A DNA stretch of 64,000 nucleotides from an uncultured Alphaproteobacteria bacterium (GCA_951812775.1 OX638326.1:3715001-3779000), one strand, 5' to 3'. Counted from the first letter of the stretch, positions 42,405-51,557 are shown. Translations and numbers: made by a program. Notes: a model not told the origin generated them from the sequence alone.

Positions 42405-43535
42405 ATGACAGCTACAAAAAATACATCCAACGGTGGTTCAGCGGCGGCTGCAATGCTAGCTATAGATCGCGCGTCGCATGATTTTCGGCGCGGTCGGGCA
42501 ATCCGTATTCTTGATGACGTGGGAAACTCAGTAATAGCGGTTGCCTCCGAGATGAGTACCGATCTCGCTATAGAGAGATTGTCAGAAATTACTGACAATG
42601 AGCCGTCTATTGCGATTACCCATCATCGGGCGCGAACTTTAAAGGTTCGGCTATATACCGACGAAATTGTACTGATTCCGTTTAAGTCATGGCGGACCGC
42701 CGAAATCGCCCGAACAATTGCTGACTCAACGACTGATTTAGCGAATCCTCTGCGCGGGCCATATACGGCTAATCGGGATCCCGTTAGTGCCGCCAGTATA
42801 GCGGCTGTACAGCTCGCTAAGATCGCGCGTCTTTTGCCGTCTGTGATCATGGCTCCCTGTGTAGCGGGTCGCGATAGTTTGATTGATGAAGATGGTATCG
42901 CGTCGATTAGAGCTTCGGACGTCATGTCTTATGAAATGGATACGGCGGGCTCCCTTAAGCAGGTAACAGCTGCGCGCGTGCCACTGGCTGATGCGGAGAA
43001 TACCCGGATTCTATCTTTCCGGTCACCTGATGGCGGTCGTGAACATCTCGCGATCGTTATTGGTGAGCCCCCGACGGATCGGCCTGTGCTTGCTCGTCTT
43101 CATTCTGAATGTTTCACAGGTGACCTTATTGGTTCTTTGAAATGTGATTGTGGGGAACAGCTTCGTGGCGCTATCGCCCAAATTTCTGAAGAGAGTGCCG
43201 GAATCCTATTGTATCTTAGGCAAGAAGGGCGGGGCATCGGTTTGACAAATAAGCTCCGCGCTTATGCGTTGCAGGATCAGGGTTTTGACACTGTGGAGGC
43301 GAACGAGCGTCTCGGCTTTGAGTCAGATGAGAGAATCTTTCTGCCTGCAGCGAGAATCCTAAAGCAGCTTGGCTTTGATCAGGTTCGTTTGATGACAAAC
43401 AATCCTGATAAGGTAGAGGGGTTAACGTCGTTTGGGATTGAAGTTTTGGAACGGGTTCCGCACGCATTTCCGTCCAATGATCACAATGAGTTTTACCTTT
43501 CGGTAAAAAAGGAAAAAAGCGGTCATCTTTTGTAG
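42405..43535 (+). CDS. ribA: GTP cyclohydrolase II with N-terminal RibB-like extension
   Basis: About 376 residues. The C-terminal 200 are RibA: zinc Cys set in HSECFTGDLIGSLKCDCGEQ, catalytic YLRQEGRGIGLTNKLRAYAL, and MTNNPDKVEGLTSFGIEV. RibA converts GTP to the pyrimidine precursor of riboflavin, the first committed step. The N-terminal 170 residues resemble a degenerate DHBP-synthase (RibB) domain (RGRAIRILDDVGNSVIAVAS), an arrangement common in alphaproteobacteria. Start ATG 42405, or GTG 42399 two codons earlier. No FMN riboswitch is visible in the short leader. Oddly placed between prophage remnant genes. Confidence 0.92.
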   Translation: MTATKNTSNGGSAAAAMLAIDRASHDFRRGRAIRILDDVGNSVIAVASEMSTDLAIERLSEITDNEPSIAITHHRARTLKVRLYTDEIVLIPFKSWRTAEIARTIADSTTDLANPLRGPYTANRDPVSAASIAAVQLAKIARLLPSVIMAPCVAGRDSLIDEDGIASIRASDVMSYEMDTAGSLKQVTAARVPLADAENTRILSFRSPDGGREHLAIVIGEPPTDRPVLARLHSECFTGDLIGSLKCDCGEQLRGAIAQISEESAGILLYLRQEGRGIGLTNKLRAYALQDQGFDTVEANERLGFESDERIFLPAARILKQLGFDQVRLMTNNPDKVEGLTSFGIEVLERVPHAFPSNDHNEFYLSVKKEKSGHLL

Positions 43536-43546
43536 GAAAAAAATCC

Positions 43547-43575
43547 TTGACAAAAAGAGATGAGGATTGTATGTT
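43547..43575 (+). promoter_or_regulatory. Strong sigma-70-type promoter
   Basis: Perfect -35 TTGACA (43547-43552), 17-bp spacer, -10 TATGTT (43570-43575). Transcription should start about 43582, exactly at a tiny ORF (ATG 43582, MPTNK then TAA at 43597-43599), followed immediately by a terminator hairpin. Best-looking promoter in the window. Confidence 0.8.
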
Positions 43576-43599
43576 CCTACCATGCCAACAAATAAATAA

Positions 43600-43622
43600 A
43601 GCTCCGCAACGCGGGGCTTTTT
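43600..43622 (+). terminator. Terminator/attenuator after a five-codon ORF
   Basis: Stem GCTCCGC (43601-43607) and GCGGGGC (43611-43617) around AAC, with one G-T pair and an outer A-T pair, then TTTTT (43618-43622). It would end the transcript from the 43547 promoter after about 40 nt, before the terminase-collar gene. This is either a short RNA or attenuation. Confidence 0.75.
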
Positions 43623-43652
43623 GTTTGCCTATAATTTCTGCAAAGGTATTTA

Positions 43653-44864
43653 ATGAGTACACGCCGAAAGGCGACCGTCGGAGACGGCCTCGCAACCTTG
43701 CCTGAATTTGCAGCGCGTAACCTTTTGATAAGGACAAAGCAGGGAGAGATATCACCTCTTATATTTAATGACGTTCAGGCAAAACTACATTTAAGACTCG
43801 AAGACTTACGGAAACGAACCGGTCGTGTGCGGGCGTTGGTTCTCAAGGCTCGGCAGCCCGGGGTTTCGACATATGTTCAGTGCCGCTTTTATAAAAATTT
43901 GCTCCAGCGCCGAGGCGTACAGGCATATATCCTCACTCATCAACGAGATGCGACTGATGTAATTTTCGAAATCGCCGAACGGTTTCATGCGAATAACCCT
44001 GATCCTAAGAAACCGAAGACCGCGGTAGCAAATGCAAAGGAGATTTGTTTTGCAGAAATAGAGAGTGGTTATCGCGTTGGGACGGCGGGAAGCAAGGCGG
44101 TAGGAAGAGGGCAGACCTTCCAGCTATTCCATGGTTCAGAAGTGGCACATTGGCCAAACCCAGGCTCCCACATGGCGGGCCTTATGCAGGCGGTTCCTGA
44201 TTCAGATGGTACTGAAGCTGTGTTGGACGATACGACCGCATCGGACGCACGAGCTAGCCTCGCAGCTCAGGCCGACCTAGATGTTCCCAGCCAGTCAGAA
44301 GCAGAAGCGGGCACAGCGACGGATGAGAGAGTCTGGACCGCTGAACGCATTAAGCAAGCAATCTTGGCGTTAGCACCTTCGCCGCCACCTGCGGAGACGA
44401 TTCCGGCTGGCACGATGTTTGATTTTGCAGGCGCGGGAACAGTGCCTAGTGGTTACCTACTATGTGATGGTTCATCGGTTTCACGAACGACCTATGCCGA
44501 TCTATTTGCCGCTATTGGAGAAACTTGGGGTGTCGGCGACGGTTCAACAACATTTGACCTTCCAGATACACGCCGACGCGTTGCAATTGGTGCAGGAGGA
44601 ACAGGGTCTGGTGTTATAGGAAATGCTATTGGAAACATAGGTGGGGCAGAAACACATACACTAACTATTGGCGAAATGCCGAGCCACAATCATACTTGGG
44701 ATTATTCTTCTACAGCCTTTAACCATCCAACGTCGGATGGAAATATCGGAAGTGGTTCCCAACTCCATATTGCTTTTAATTCCTCTACCAATCCGACGGG
44801 TGGGAATGGGTCCCATAATATCGTTCAGCCATCTTATGTAGTTCAGAGAATTATAAAATATTGA
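43653..44864 (+). pseudogene. Chimeric prophage gene: terminase large-subunit N-terminus fused to tail-collar C-terminus
   Basis: 403 residues. Residues 1-190 are the ATPase part of a large terminase: NLLIRTKQGEISPLIFNDVQ, the P-loop-type region RALVLKARQPGVSTYVQCRF, and QTFQLFHGSEVAHWPN with the Glu after the Walker B strand. From about residue 190 (VLDDTTASDARASL) it switches to tail-fibre sequence: a short fibre repeat region, then a Phage Tail Collar domain (IPAGTMFDFAGAGTVPSGYL, LCDGSSVSRTTYADLFAAIG, FDLPDTRRRVAIGAGG) and a C-terminal fibre tip (GEMPSHNHTWDYSS). One uninterrupted frame joins two proteins that lie far apart in phage genomes, so a large in-frame deletion made it. Nuclease and most structural genes are gone. 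Confidence 0.88.
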
Positions 44865-44896
44865 TAGCGACCTAAAGGTGTCGGTATACAGTCAAC

Positions 44897-46075
44897 ATGA
44901 AACGGATAGCATCTAATATTGGGTTGACAGCAGTATCCATTATTGTTGGCGCGGTCTTGATCGAAATTTTTACCCTTAGATTTCTTCTTCCTGCTCTTCC
45001 TCTAAGGTTACATCACCATTTTGGCGCTTTAGCAGTTCTCGCGCAGCCTACTAAGGACAATACTCTTCCAAAGGATTATACTCTGTTGCTCGGAGATTCT
45101 TTTGCTCAGGGGCTGGGCGACTGGCTGTTTACCGCAGATCATTCGACCAACGCCAAATTTCACTCGTTGCATGTCATACGAGATATTACTGGCTGGGATG
45201 TCGTTTCAATGGGCTGGGGTGGAAGCGGGAGTCCCACTGCCTTAGTTGGTCAACCCATGTATGGTTTTACGATAATCAACTCTTCGCCCTATTTAGAGCT
45301 TTTGCCGCCAAAACGAATTGTAGCGTATTTCTACGAAGGAAATGACCTAAACAACAATACGACCAAGGGCGATAACGATGATGTGGAAGCAGAAATCCGG
45401 GACGCTCATCGGCGCATTGAATATGATATTAAATCGATTAAGCCGTGGTTCTTCTGGGTTACCGGGGCGCTTCGAATAGCGCGACACAATTTTAAAGTTG
45501 CGATGGGTTGGCAAAAACCTAACTTAGTACATTATCCGCCTGCGCCCTCGTGGCAAACATGGAAAGCTGGGCCCAATAAACTCAAACTTAAAAACCAAGA
45601 CGTTTTCGCCCCTCCTTTGCAGGCGCCCGCACCCTTGCTTTCGGAAAATACAATTGGGGCAGGAGTTAAGGTTTTTTCTGAGAGTTTACTAAATTTGAGA
45701 AACCGTTTTCCAAAATCCGAACTCTTTGTAGTTTATATACCTGCTGTGATGACTAGTTATCGTCAAGCGGGAAAAATGGGATTGGCACATATCCAGGTAA
45801 GGGGACGACCCAAACGACGGGTTTCAATTCGGCAGATGGAGAAAAGAAGCGACTTTATTTGCAATTCAATCAATGCTGCGACGATTGAAGCGGGGGCGAG
45901 GTTCATAGATACGCGTTCGGCAATAAGAAAAACCACGGAACGACAAATCATCCATGGCCCCAGAGATGCAGCACATTTCAACAAACTTGGTTACCAAAAG
46001 TTAGCCATAATTGTCGTAGACGGTATTCGCCAGAAAATTCGCAACAATGAGTGCCGGGCTATTGCCTCACAATAG
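44897..46075 (+). CDS. Membrane-anchored SGNH/GDSL hydrolase-like protein
   Basis: A 392-residue protein with an N-terminal membrane anchor (IGLTAVSIIVGAVLIEIFTL), then an SGNH hydrolase fold: nucleophile Ser in LLLGDSFAQGLGDW, Gly in MGWGGSGSPTA, Asn in FYEGNDLNNN and the C-terminal DxxH in GPRDAAHFNKLGYQKLA. Periplasmic-facing esterase or acetyl-transfer type enzyme for a glycan is plausible. It begins 33 bp after the prophage chimera, so it may have been phage-carried cargo. Confidence 0.8.
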   Translation: MKRIASNIGLTAVSIIVGAVLIEIFTLRFLLPALPLRLHHHFGALAVLAQPTKDNTLPKDYTLLLGDSFAQGLGDWLFTADHSTNAKFHSLHVIRDITGWDVVSMGWGGSGSPTALVGQPMYGFTIINSSPYLELLPPKRIVAYFYEGNDLNNNTTKGDNDDVEAEIRDAHRRIEYDIKSIKPWFFWVTGALRIARHNFKVAMGWQKPNLVHYPPAPSWQTWKAGPNKLKLKNQDVFAPPLQAPAPLLSENTIGAGVKVFSESLLNLRNRFPKSELFVVYIPAVMTSYRQAGKMGLAHIQVRGRPKRRVSIRQMEKRSDFICNSINAATIEAGARFIDTRSAIRKTTERQIIHGPRDAAHFNKLGYQKLAIIVVDGIRQKIRNNECRAIASQ

Positions 46076-46120
46076 GAATAAAAACGAAATCTATTCCAAC
46101 CAGCAAGACCCCGCATAAAG

Positions 46121-47137
46121 TCAACGATTCAGAATTTGAGGGACTGCTTTTCTTAACGCGTTTTTTAGTGCCGCCATATAGTGATAAGCTAAAGCATCCC
46201 TGCCCATATCTCTAACCGGTTTCCGAACGCTCCATTGTTGCTCGATATGCAGAAAGCGGCCGGAGGCTTTATTTGCGCTTTTCCGGCAAACATTGGAACT
46301 CCCATTGAGCTGCCGCCCCTGAACATTGGTGCGGGCGCAAAGTTTTCGATAATCGTATTTATCGTCTTCGGTGTCCTGGCAACTCACAGCTAATTCCGGT
46401 TGCCCCAGCTTCTTCCGAATTTCGTCTCTTGTTCTTCCCGCGATACCACCATCTTTGGATTGTTTTTGTCGCGAGCCGTCAGATAGTACAAATTTGGTTT
46501 TTGTGCCTCTGCCTGAGAAACCATGCAGCTGGACAAAAATAGCTTTCGGCCAAATTTTTGAAAATAATACATGCGTGGCGTGAAAAAGGTTTTCCTGGCT
46601 GTGCGCTGGGTCTGAAATTGGATAACGAGTTCTGCCTTGGCTGCAGACTCTTGTTCGACCACTACATCGTGATTTTTTCTCGGATGCACATCTGTTGTTT
46701 CCCGAAATAATCGCAGCCCTCCCACGCAATGCCTGCAAGAGGAGAATGGCCTGTATTCCAGTTGCCCTGTCTTTAACAGGGTGAGGGGCCTCAAAAATAA
46801 CGTCGCGTTCGGCTTTTTCAGCGATAACTATATAAGGTTCCGCTGCTTCCCCAATAGGTCCGATTAGCCAAAAAAACTGGTTGTCGTGCTCAAAAACCTC
46901 TACAGAAAAGCCATCTATTTCTGTTTTCTTAGCGCCAGATTTAGGGGGACTTTTCCGAACCAGGTTTATTGTGCGTTTGAGCTGAGAGAACCGATCACTT
47001 AAGGGCTCTGCATAACCAACTGCTTGGTAGTTAGCGCTTCTAATCCGCTCTATTAACGTTTCTGCGTTTACTGGAAAGCATTGAACGCAGAGGATCCAGA
47101 GAGGCGCAAATAAAAAGGGGAACTTCCAGTCTGACAT
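46121..47137 (-). CDS. Secreted protein with HG/His metal-like motifs, unknown family
   Basis: 338 residues with a signal peptide (FPFLFAPLWILCVQCFPVNA). Two conserved-looking islands: VIFEAPHPVKDRATGIQAIL with RAAIISGNNRCASEKKSRCS, then ENLFHATHVLFSKI, KAIFVQLHGFSGRGTKTKF and TNVQGRQLNGSSN. His in APHP, His/Cys in NNRCAS and His in HGFSG suggest a metallo- or hydrolase-like active site. I recall similar unannotated secreted proteins in other proteobacteria but no function. Convergent with the SGNH gene. Several Cys may form disulfides. Confidence 0.65.
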   Translation of the reverse strand: MSDWKFPFLFAPLWILCVQCFPVNAETLIERIRSANYQAVGYAEPLSDRFSQLKRTINLVRKSPPKSGAKKTEIDGFSVEVFEHDNQFFWLIGPIGEAAEPYIVIAEKAERDVIFEAPHPVKDRATGIQAILLLQALRGRAAIISGNNRCASEKKSRCSGRTRVCSQGRTRYPISDPAHSQENLFHATHVLFSKIWPKAIFVQLHGFSGRGTKTKFVLSDGSRQKQSKDGGIAGRTRDEIRKKLGQPELAVSCQDTEDDKYDYRKLCARTNVQGRQLNGSSNVCRKSANKASGRFLHIEQQWSVRKPVRDMGRDALAYHYMAALKNALRKAVPQILNR

Positions 47138-47166
47138 GACGGATTTCCAATGGCGTTACACGAAGA

Positions 47167-47879
47167 CTATATTTCAGGGTCGCCCGCAGTCATATAGTCC
47201 CACAACCTTTCGTAAATTCGGCCCGTTCCAGTCGCCCGAATCTTTGCCTGTTCTTCTGTAAAACATACTGATTCATCTTCCGGAGCAGACGCCATAACAG
47301 CCAATTCCGTTATCGCTGATTCCTCCAGATAAAAAGCCATCACAATGCTTTCTTCCACTGAAGGTGCGACACAAACTGCGCCGTTTCCACGCATGACGAT
47401 GGCTCTCGCTTGACCCAAAGTTCGCGCGAACACTGCTGCTTGCTCGTCTGAACGAATTAACAACGGGTCATCCCAAAGAGGGGGGGGGCAGGAAAAAAAT
47501 ACGATCCAAATCCAAGTCGGGCTCTTGGTGTTTTCCTAAATGTTGAGAGAGTCATCACGTTTCTGGGAAAGATCCGACAAATTCCGTTTACATCGCTTCT
47601 AGCAGCGTAGATTTGTTGATGACAGCAGACTTCGCCGAGGACGCCGGATGGCAATTCGCCTGCTATGGGAACGACGGTTCCATCTTCGCCGGCATTGATC
47701 AAACCCATTGGTTTGGGTCCACAAACGAGGAAACTATCATCGTCTAACCTTGCGCTTACGTGCCCGTAGGCGTGAACGAGGTTGTGCCGCGCAAGGGCAC
47801 GCGCAGCGAGACGGACTCTTTTTTGAGTCTCGCATATCGGTTCACCAACTAAGCCAAACTCTTCGTCAGCTATTTTAAT
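47167..47879 (-). pseudogene. Decaying class II aldolase gene (frameshift in a C9 tract, zinc His lost)
   Basis: The 5' frame reads IKIADEEFGLVGEPICETQK, then HNLVHAYGHVSARLDDDSFL and EVCCHQQIYAARSDVNGICR to FFPAPPLFGM. The 3' frame reads WDDPLLIRSDEQAAVFARTL, IVMRGNGAVCVAPSVEESIV and YLEESAITELAVM to a TAG at 47167. They join in the C9 run (plus strand G9, about 47480-47488), so one base is missing or extra. The zinc HxH expected after the DVNG segment is replaced by CRIF, and RGHG is RGNG. No ATG is found at the 5' end next to the VOC stop. The gene is probably dead even without the frameshift. Confidence 0.75.
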
Positions 47880-47881
47880 TC

Positions 47882-48736
47882 TCAGTCCCGAAATTCGGGG
47901 ATATCTGGTTTCGCACCCCAGGCGCAGAATGCCTCAGGCGTAAACGGGTATTGACGGGGACGATAATTGGGATCCTCAATAATTTTAACGCCGTGAGAAT
48001 ACTCGTAGATCATTCCGTCCGGCCCTTCATAATAAAGGAACATAGCACCGGATGTTACGTGACGGCCTGGACCAAATACGATGTGGACCTGTTTTTCCGA
48101 AAGGAAGTAGTACGATCGCATGATGTCGTCGATACTATCTACCTGAAAATTTATATGTTGAATGCCATGCTTGTCTGCGGGAAATAGTGCAATTCGGTGA
48201 TGCACCGCATCGAAGGACAAGAGACCGGCATCCCCGATCCAATCGTTCGGGTGAATGTTAAAGTACGTCGTCCAAAATCTTTCATCCCGTAGTGCATCGG
48301 TCGTCTTTAATCCGACGTGGCTGAATTCACTGATGCCAGCATCTCGTGTTGGAAAATAACGTCTCGCTGATTTATGCGGTCTTAGAACGATCTCAAATTT
48401 GTTTCCCGTTGGATCAGAGAAACTGAAAAAATTTCCAACGCGACGGTCAGCTTTCCCACCTTCCGACCCCCATTCAACATCTATTCCGGCGCCAGCCAAT
48501 TCGTTGAAAGCCGCTTCTAGGGCTATGTCGCTTGCTACTTCGAATCCTACAACGTGTTGCTCTACACCACCCTGCACATAACAAATGTCATGATCACGTT
48601 CGTCGCCGCGTACATAGATGCGGTCATCTTCTCTACGGACTTCCTGTAGGCCGATTGTTTCGGTGGCGAATTGGACAGCCTCTTCGAGATTGGCTGCGCC
48701 GACGCGCAAATAGGCGAGGTCTATAATTTCGATCAT
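47882..48736 (-). CDS. Type I extradiol dioxygenase (VOC superfamily, BphC-like)
   Basis: A 284-residue two-domain ring-cleavage dioxygenase: N-terminal VOC domain (DLAYLRVGAANLEEAVQFAT), C-terminal domain with the 2-His-1-carboxylate iron set, His in EFSHVGLKTTDALRDERFW, His in GIQHINFQVDSIDDIM and Glu in MIYEYSHGVKIIEDP. Also Arg/Tyr in GPGRHVTSGAMFLYYEGPD near the active site. It would cleave a catechol-type ring with O2. It is upstream of, and next to, the decaying aldolase gene, so the two once formed an operon. Confidence 0.9.
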   Translation of the reverse strand: MIEIIDLAYLRVGAANLEEAVQFATETIGLQEVRREDDRIYVRGDERDHDICYVQGGVEQHVVGFEVASDIALEAAFNELAGAGIDVEWGSEGGKADRRVGNFFSFSDPTGNKFEIVLRPHKSARRYFPTRDAGISEFSHVGLKTTDALRDERFWTTYFNIHPNDWIGDAGLLSFDAVHHRIALFPADKHGIQHINFQVDSIDDIMRSYYFLSEKQVHIVFGPGRHVTSGAMFLYYEGPDGMIYEYSHGVKIIEDPNYRPRQYPFTPEAFCAWGAKPDIPEFRD

Positions 48737-48805
48737 ACGACTATGATAGGTCGCAAAAGCTTCGGCGCAAGGCTTTCGAGCGAAAAGTCTTCTTCGGTAT
48801 GACGG

Positions 48806-49543
48806 TTACGAGCCGTTACTCGCAATTCGTTCTCTTAGACCCATTAACTCACCGCGTAACTCTTCGATTTCTTGAAGATCGCTGCTGAGCTCACCTAACT
48901 TTCCTGCCGGCTCGGAGACGTCTTCTTCTGTTTCCATTGTAACCGGCCCAACACCTTCCTCAATTTGACCAATTAGATCACGAATCCCTGGGCTAAGAGC
49001 GGCCGTTTGATTTTCTGAAAGACCGCGTGTTTTTTCTTCTTCCACGAGGCCGGGTTGAATATCGGGCACTTCATTTGTCCCATCATCTTCCAAAGACTCT
49101 TCGATTGCTAAAATTAGGTCGTCAGTTCCGCTAATTTCGTTTGTTAGGAGGCTTTCTTGAGTTTCAGTCGATGTGTCGTCAGCATCAATGGACAATAAAT
49201 CTTCATTGCCCCGTGTGAGAATTTCCGCTGAATTGTTCTCCAAAAGAGTCTCGGCCATCTCTTTGATTTGTGGCACGGACTCATCTGACGCGCGCTCCAG
49301 GTTCGTTTCTACAGCTGCAAGTAAAGTCTGGATTAAGCTCGTGAGGTCGTCCCTGGTTTCCTCAAGCTCGTTGATTTGTTGCCGCATGTTCTCAAATTCA
49401 ATTTGTTGATCGAGATACCGTTCGCGTATTTGATCCCAAATATCAGAAAGAGCGGCACTTTCCCGTTCCCGTGCCACATGGGCTGTTTTTAAACGGGCAT
49501 TAATCAGCTCTATTCTCTGTTTTAGGCCATCTATATCTGGCAT
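48806..49543 (-). CDS. Acidic coiled-coil hypothetical protein
   Basis: 245 residues. Residues 1-75 form a predicted coiled coil (IDGLKQRIELINARLKTAH, QQIEFENMRQQINELEETR). The middle is a long acidic, Asp/Glu/Thr-rich disordered region, and the last 60 residues again contain a helical segment (DLQEIEELRGELMGLRERIA). No domain family recognised and no membrane segment. Possibly a structural or cell-division accessory protein. Its own promoter region is shared with the divergent WecA-like gene. Confidence 0.7.
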   Translation of the reverse strand: MPDIDGLKQRIELINARLKTAHVARERESAALSDIWDQIRERYLDQQIEFENMRQQINELEETRDDLTSLIQTLLAAVETNLERASDESVPQIKEMAETLLENNSAEILTRGNEDLLSIDADDTSTETQESLLTNEISGTDDLILAIEESLEDDGTNEVPDIQPGLVEEEKTRGLSENQTAALSPGIRDLIGQIEEGVGPVTMETEEDVSEPAGKLGELSSDLQEIEELRGELMGLRERIASNGS

Positions 49544-49634
49544 TTTCGCCTAACCTTCAGTCATGATTTCTGACGATAAAATAGCGTTTGATCGGTTTAC
49601 AGTTTGTTAACGCTAACGCAGAGCTTTCTCCAAA

Positions 49635-50771
49635 ATGGATCATGCGTTGACATTGCCAAGTCCTTCGGCGAGTTTGCCAGAGTTGGACACGACGATTTCA
49701 CATGTCTCCGACCATATCGAAATGGCTTTAGAATCTATTCTTCATCATATTTCCCTGGCGGGATTATTGCTTTTAGGAGCAATTTTGCTGACGCGTTACA
49801 TGATGAAGAGGCAAATACTGGCCCTGCCTAACCATCGTTCATCGCATGAATTGCCAACTCCTAGTAGCGGCGGCGCTTCAATCGTCCTGATGACCCTGAT
49901 GGGCTGTTTGGTCATTTATTTGGTTTGGGGTCAAAACGCAGGATGGAGCCTTTACATGTTGGGTCTCGTGATTGCGTCGACGGTGGTGGCTGCTGTTGGT
50001 TTCCTTGATGATCTCAATCGACTAAAGACCTTTAAAACCAAGCTTTTATCGCAAATCATCTCTGTGGCAATTCTGTTTGCGTGTGACATCGTGATTGAGC
50101 GGGTCACGTTGCCTTGGTTTGGACCAGTCGAGCTTGGTTTGTGGGGATATCTGGTGACATTGATTTGGGTGGTGGGATTGACCAATGCCTTCAATTTCAT
50201 GGATGGTCTCGACGGAATGGCAGCCGGCACAGCGATAATTGCTGCAATGTTTCTTGCACTAATTGCCTTCAGTCAATCGTCTGATCTTATCTTCGCTCTC
50301 AGCTATATTGTTTTGGCGTCCTCATTTGGATTCTTGTTTTACAATTTTCCCAAAGCTCGCATCTTTATGGGGGATGTTGGGAGTCAATTCCTCGGTTTTA
50401 TGTTTGCGGCCCTTGCTGTGTTAGCAAGGAAGAATGATGTTGGCCAAATTTCTTTTGGGGTCATGCCAATTCTTTTTTTCCATTTTATTTTTGATACGTC
50501 GTACACATTTGTCCGGCGTTTGCGGGCAGGTAAGGTTGTGACGGAAGCGCACCGCTCTCATTTATATCAACTGGTCAATCAATTGGGGTGGTCTCATCCG
50601 AGAGTTAGCCTGTTATATGCCGGTATGTGTTTTGCGCAGGGAGTGATGGCAGTTTGGTTCGTCGGCGCCTCGTCAACCGAGCAGAGTTTGATTGTCTTGG
50701 CTTTATTTTTCCTTTATAGCCTTTATTTGTTGATCATAATGCGTACAGCCCGAAGCAATGACCTAATCTAG
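49635..50771 (+). CDS. WecA/MraY-family polyprenyl-phosphate sugar-1-phosphate transferase
   Basis: A 378-residue polytopic protein with about 10-11 spans and all family motifs: VVAAVGFLDDLNRLKTFKTK (Mg2+ DDxx), VGLTNAFNFMDGLDGMAAGT, FLFYNFPKARIFMGDVGSQF and EAHRSHLYQLVNQLGWSHPR (His motif of the WecA/WbpL group). It transfers a HexNAc-1-phosphate to undecaprenyl phosphate to start O-antigen or exopolysaccharide synthesis. An N-terminal 40-residue extension precedes the first span. No other polysaccharide genes are adjacent. Confidence 0.92.
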   Translation: MDHALTLPSPSASLPELDTTISHVSDHIEMALESILHHISLAGLLLLGAILLTRYMMKRQILALPNHRSSHELPTPSSGGASIVLMTLMGCLVIYLVWGQNAGWSLYMLGLVIASTVVAAVGFLDDLNRLKTFKTKLLSQIISVAILFACDIVIERVTLPWFGPVELGLWGYLVTLIWVVGLTNAFNFMDGLDGMAAGTAIIAAMFLALIAFSQSSDLIFALSYIVLASSFGFLFYNFPKARIFMGDVGSQFLGFMFAALAVLARKNDVGQISFGVMPILFFHFIFDTSYTFVRRLRAGKVVTEAHRSHLYQLVNQLGWSHPRVSLLYAGMCFAQGVMAVWFVGASSTEQSLIVLALFFLYSLYLLIIMRTARSNDLI

Positions 50772-50855
50772 GGTTTGTATTTGCTCCTATCGACCTCGCC
50801 GTCCAAAATTTTGTATAGTTGTAGAAAATAGGCTCACAATCGGGAGGACACAGAT

Positions 50856-51557
50856 ATGGCGCGCGAATTCGAAGATCATTGCTGGCGCGATTTTATTGAT
50901 GCTGAAACGCAAGAAATTTATAGCCACTACAAGCGTAACGTTTTCGTTGGCGATAACGTCGCGGTTCTCATGGTGGATGTCTATAAAGCGAGTTATGAAG
51001 GCGGGCAGCAAAAAGTCATTGATGTCATTAAAGAGCATCCCAGCTCGTGTGGAGAAAGGGCTTGGGCGATGGTTGAGCCTGCCAAACAACTTCTCAGTGC
51101 GGCGCGGGCTGCGGGTATCCCTGTAACCTATTGTACCGGTGATACGAGAAGTCAGTCGAGCAATGGCAGGGCGACAAATCGTCAAGTTCTTGATGAACAT
51201 GAAGAGTCATACGAGATTCTCGATGAATTAGCGCCGCAGTCAGACGAGCTTGTCGTTTATAAACAGCGCGCGAGTGCGTTTTACGGCACACCTTTAATGT
51301 CCCACCTCACGCAAATGGGCATTCAAAGCTTAATTATGGGTGGTGGAACGACAAGTGGCTGCTTGCGTGCTGCGGTTCAGGATGCCAAGGCAAATGGATT
51401 TCACGTGACGCTTGTTGAGGAGTGTTGCTATGACCGAACAGCAGTCAATCATATGGTCAATTTATTCGATATGCACCACAAATATGCGGACGTTATGCAT
51501 CTTGACGAAGTGCTGGAGCACATTGAAGGTCTCGGCGATCTGCAAAAGGCAAGTTGA
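50856..51557 (+). CDS. Isochorismatase-family cysteine hydrolase
   Basis: A 233-residue protein with the catalytic triad Asp in VAVLMVDVYKASYEGG, Lys in LVVYKQRASAFYGTP and Cys in GGGTTSGCLRAAVQDAKANG. The pattern best matches N-carbamoylsarcosine amidase-like amidohydrolases and not true isochorismatase. The N-terminal 35 residues (HCWRDFIDAETQEIYSHYKR) are typical of a subgroup acting on N-carbamoyl or small amide substrates. Convergent with, and abutting by 0 bp, the E1-like pseudogene. Confidence 0.88.
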   Translation: MAREFEDHCWRDFIDAETQEIYSHYKRNVFVGDNVAVLMVDVYKASYEGGQQKVIDVIKEHPSSCGERAWAMVEPAKQLLSAARAAGIPVTYCTGDTRSQSSNGRATNRQVLDEHEESYEILDELAPQSDELVVYKQRASAFYGTPLMSHLTQMGIQSLIMGGGTTSGCLRAAVQDAKANGFHVTLVEECCYDRTAVNHMVNLFDMHHKYADVMHLDEVLEHIEGLGDLQKAS

